Position numbers and translations under genes: made by a program. 64,000 bases of DNA from JAYOFM01 sp038117225 (lineage in GTDB: Bacteria > Pseudomonadota > Alphaproteobacteria > Rhodospirillales > Casp-alpha2), in the NCBI GenBank assembly GCA_038117225.1, contig JAYOFM010000002.1, forward strand, positions 28,003 to 92,002, written 5' to 3'. Within the stretch, counting starts at the first letter, position 1. The number at the start of each line of letters is the position of its first letter. Below are positions 63,573 through 64,000 of the stretch, in pieces. Below the pieces are notes generated by a model that saw nothing but the letters and a program-made list of their open reading frames with translations, had not been told where the DNA came from and made no database searches.

Positions 63573-64000
<428 letters not shown>

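Overview
The window reads as one GC-rich chromosomal segment of an alphaproteobacterium, probably a free-living Rhodospirillales-like heterotroph. Support for this comes from dense short-spaced operons, a heterotetrameric sarcosine oxidase, a phasin, a PAS_5-type protein and many TauE/SafE, TauD and CoA-racemase genes. No rRNA, tRNA, CRISPR array, transposase or phage gene was seen. The left edge cuts a gene. The right edge runs into about 51 consecutive G after degenerating sequence, which looks like a contig end artefact.

The dominant theme is uptake and dismantling of small sulfonates, amino acids and methylated amines. (1) 3-4527: an operon with a glutamate-mutase epsilon-like B12 enzyme (5' truncated), a SauS-type acylating aldehyde dehydrogenase and both subunits of an ADP-forming acyl-CoA ligase, flanked by a LysR/MFS divergon. 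(2) 6730-18100: accessory acyl-CoA and hydroxy-acid metabolism, with a GNAT enzyme, CoA racemase, SDR, TauE/SafE, enolase-superfamily enzyme, DUF3604 hydrolase, Fe/2OG dioxygenase, two-subunit aconitase X, VOC protein and a second TauE/SafE. (3) 18111-23448: a small membrane protein, a TPR/glycosyltransferase-like protein with a sulfotransferase, a phasin, a second dioxygenase and a PLP dehydratase. (4) 23445-31072: the soxBDAG operon, a divergent LysR gene and an MmgE/PrpD gene.

(5) 31098-44312: a broken class-II glutamine amidotransferase, dienelactone hydrolase, TRIC channel, then the sulfoacetaldehyde module pta-xsc-ald with a MocR/TauR-like regulator, a divergent omega-amino-acid aminotransferase, a 2-hydroxyacid dehydrogenase, methylmalonate-semialdehyde dehydrogenase and a Clp-like membrane protease. 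(6) 44313-53496: an aldo/keto reductase, a poorly characterised three-gene minus-strand block, two small membrane proteins, and a luciferase-like monooxygenase, hydrolase and aldehyde dehydrogenase operon. (7) 53569-63572: a PAS protein, dialkylglycine-decarboxylase-like enzyme, NIPSNAP/RidA/DUF1185/MFS operon, ParB-like protein, methyltransferase, 2-hydroxyacid dehydrogenase, third TauE/SafE, CBS protein and threonine-synthase-like enzyme.

The genes can be linked. The SauS and ligase pair could turn sulfoacetate into sulfoacetaldehyde, and the aminotransferase plus alanine dehydrogenase could do the same for taurine or hypotaurine. Xsc would then release sulfite and acetyl phosphate, Pta would give acetyl-CoA, and TauE/SafE carriers would export sulfite. 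The strongest candidate for something undescribed is the mutase at the left end. It keeps the adenosylcobalamin-contacting residues of glutamate mutase but has leucine where the enzyme holds glutamate's carboxylate and amino group, and it sits in the same operon as CoA-dependent aldehyde enzymes. Hidden remnants were also found: a DUF1989 gene tail, a luciferase-like gene fragment and a nonsense-interrupted amidotransferase.
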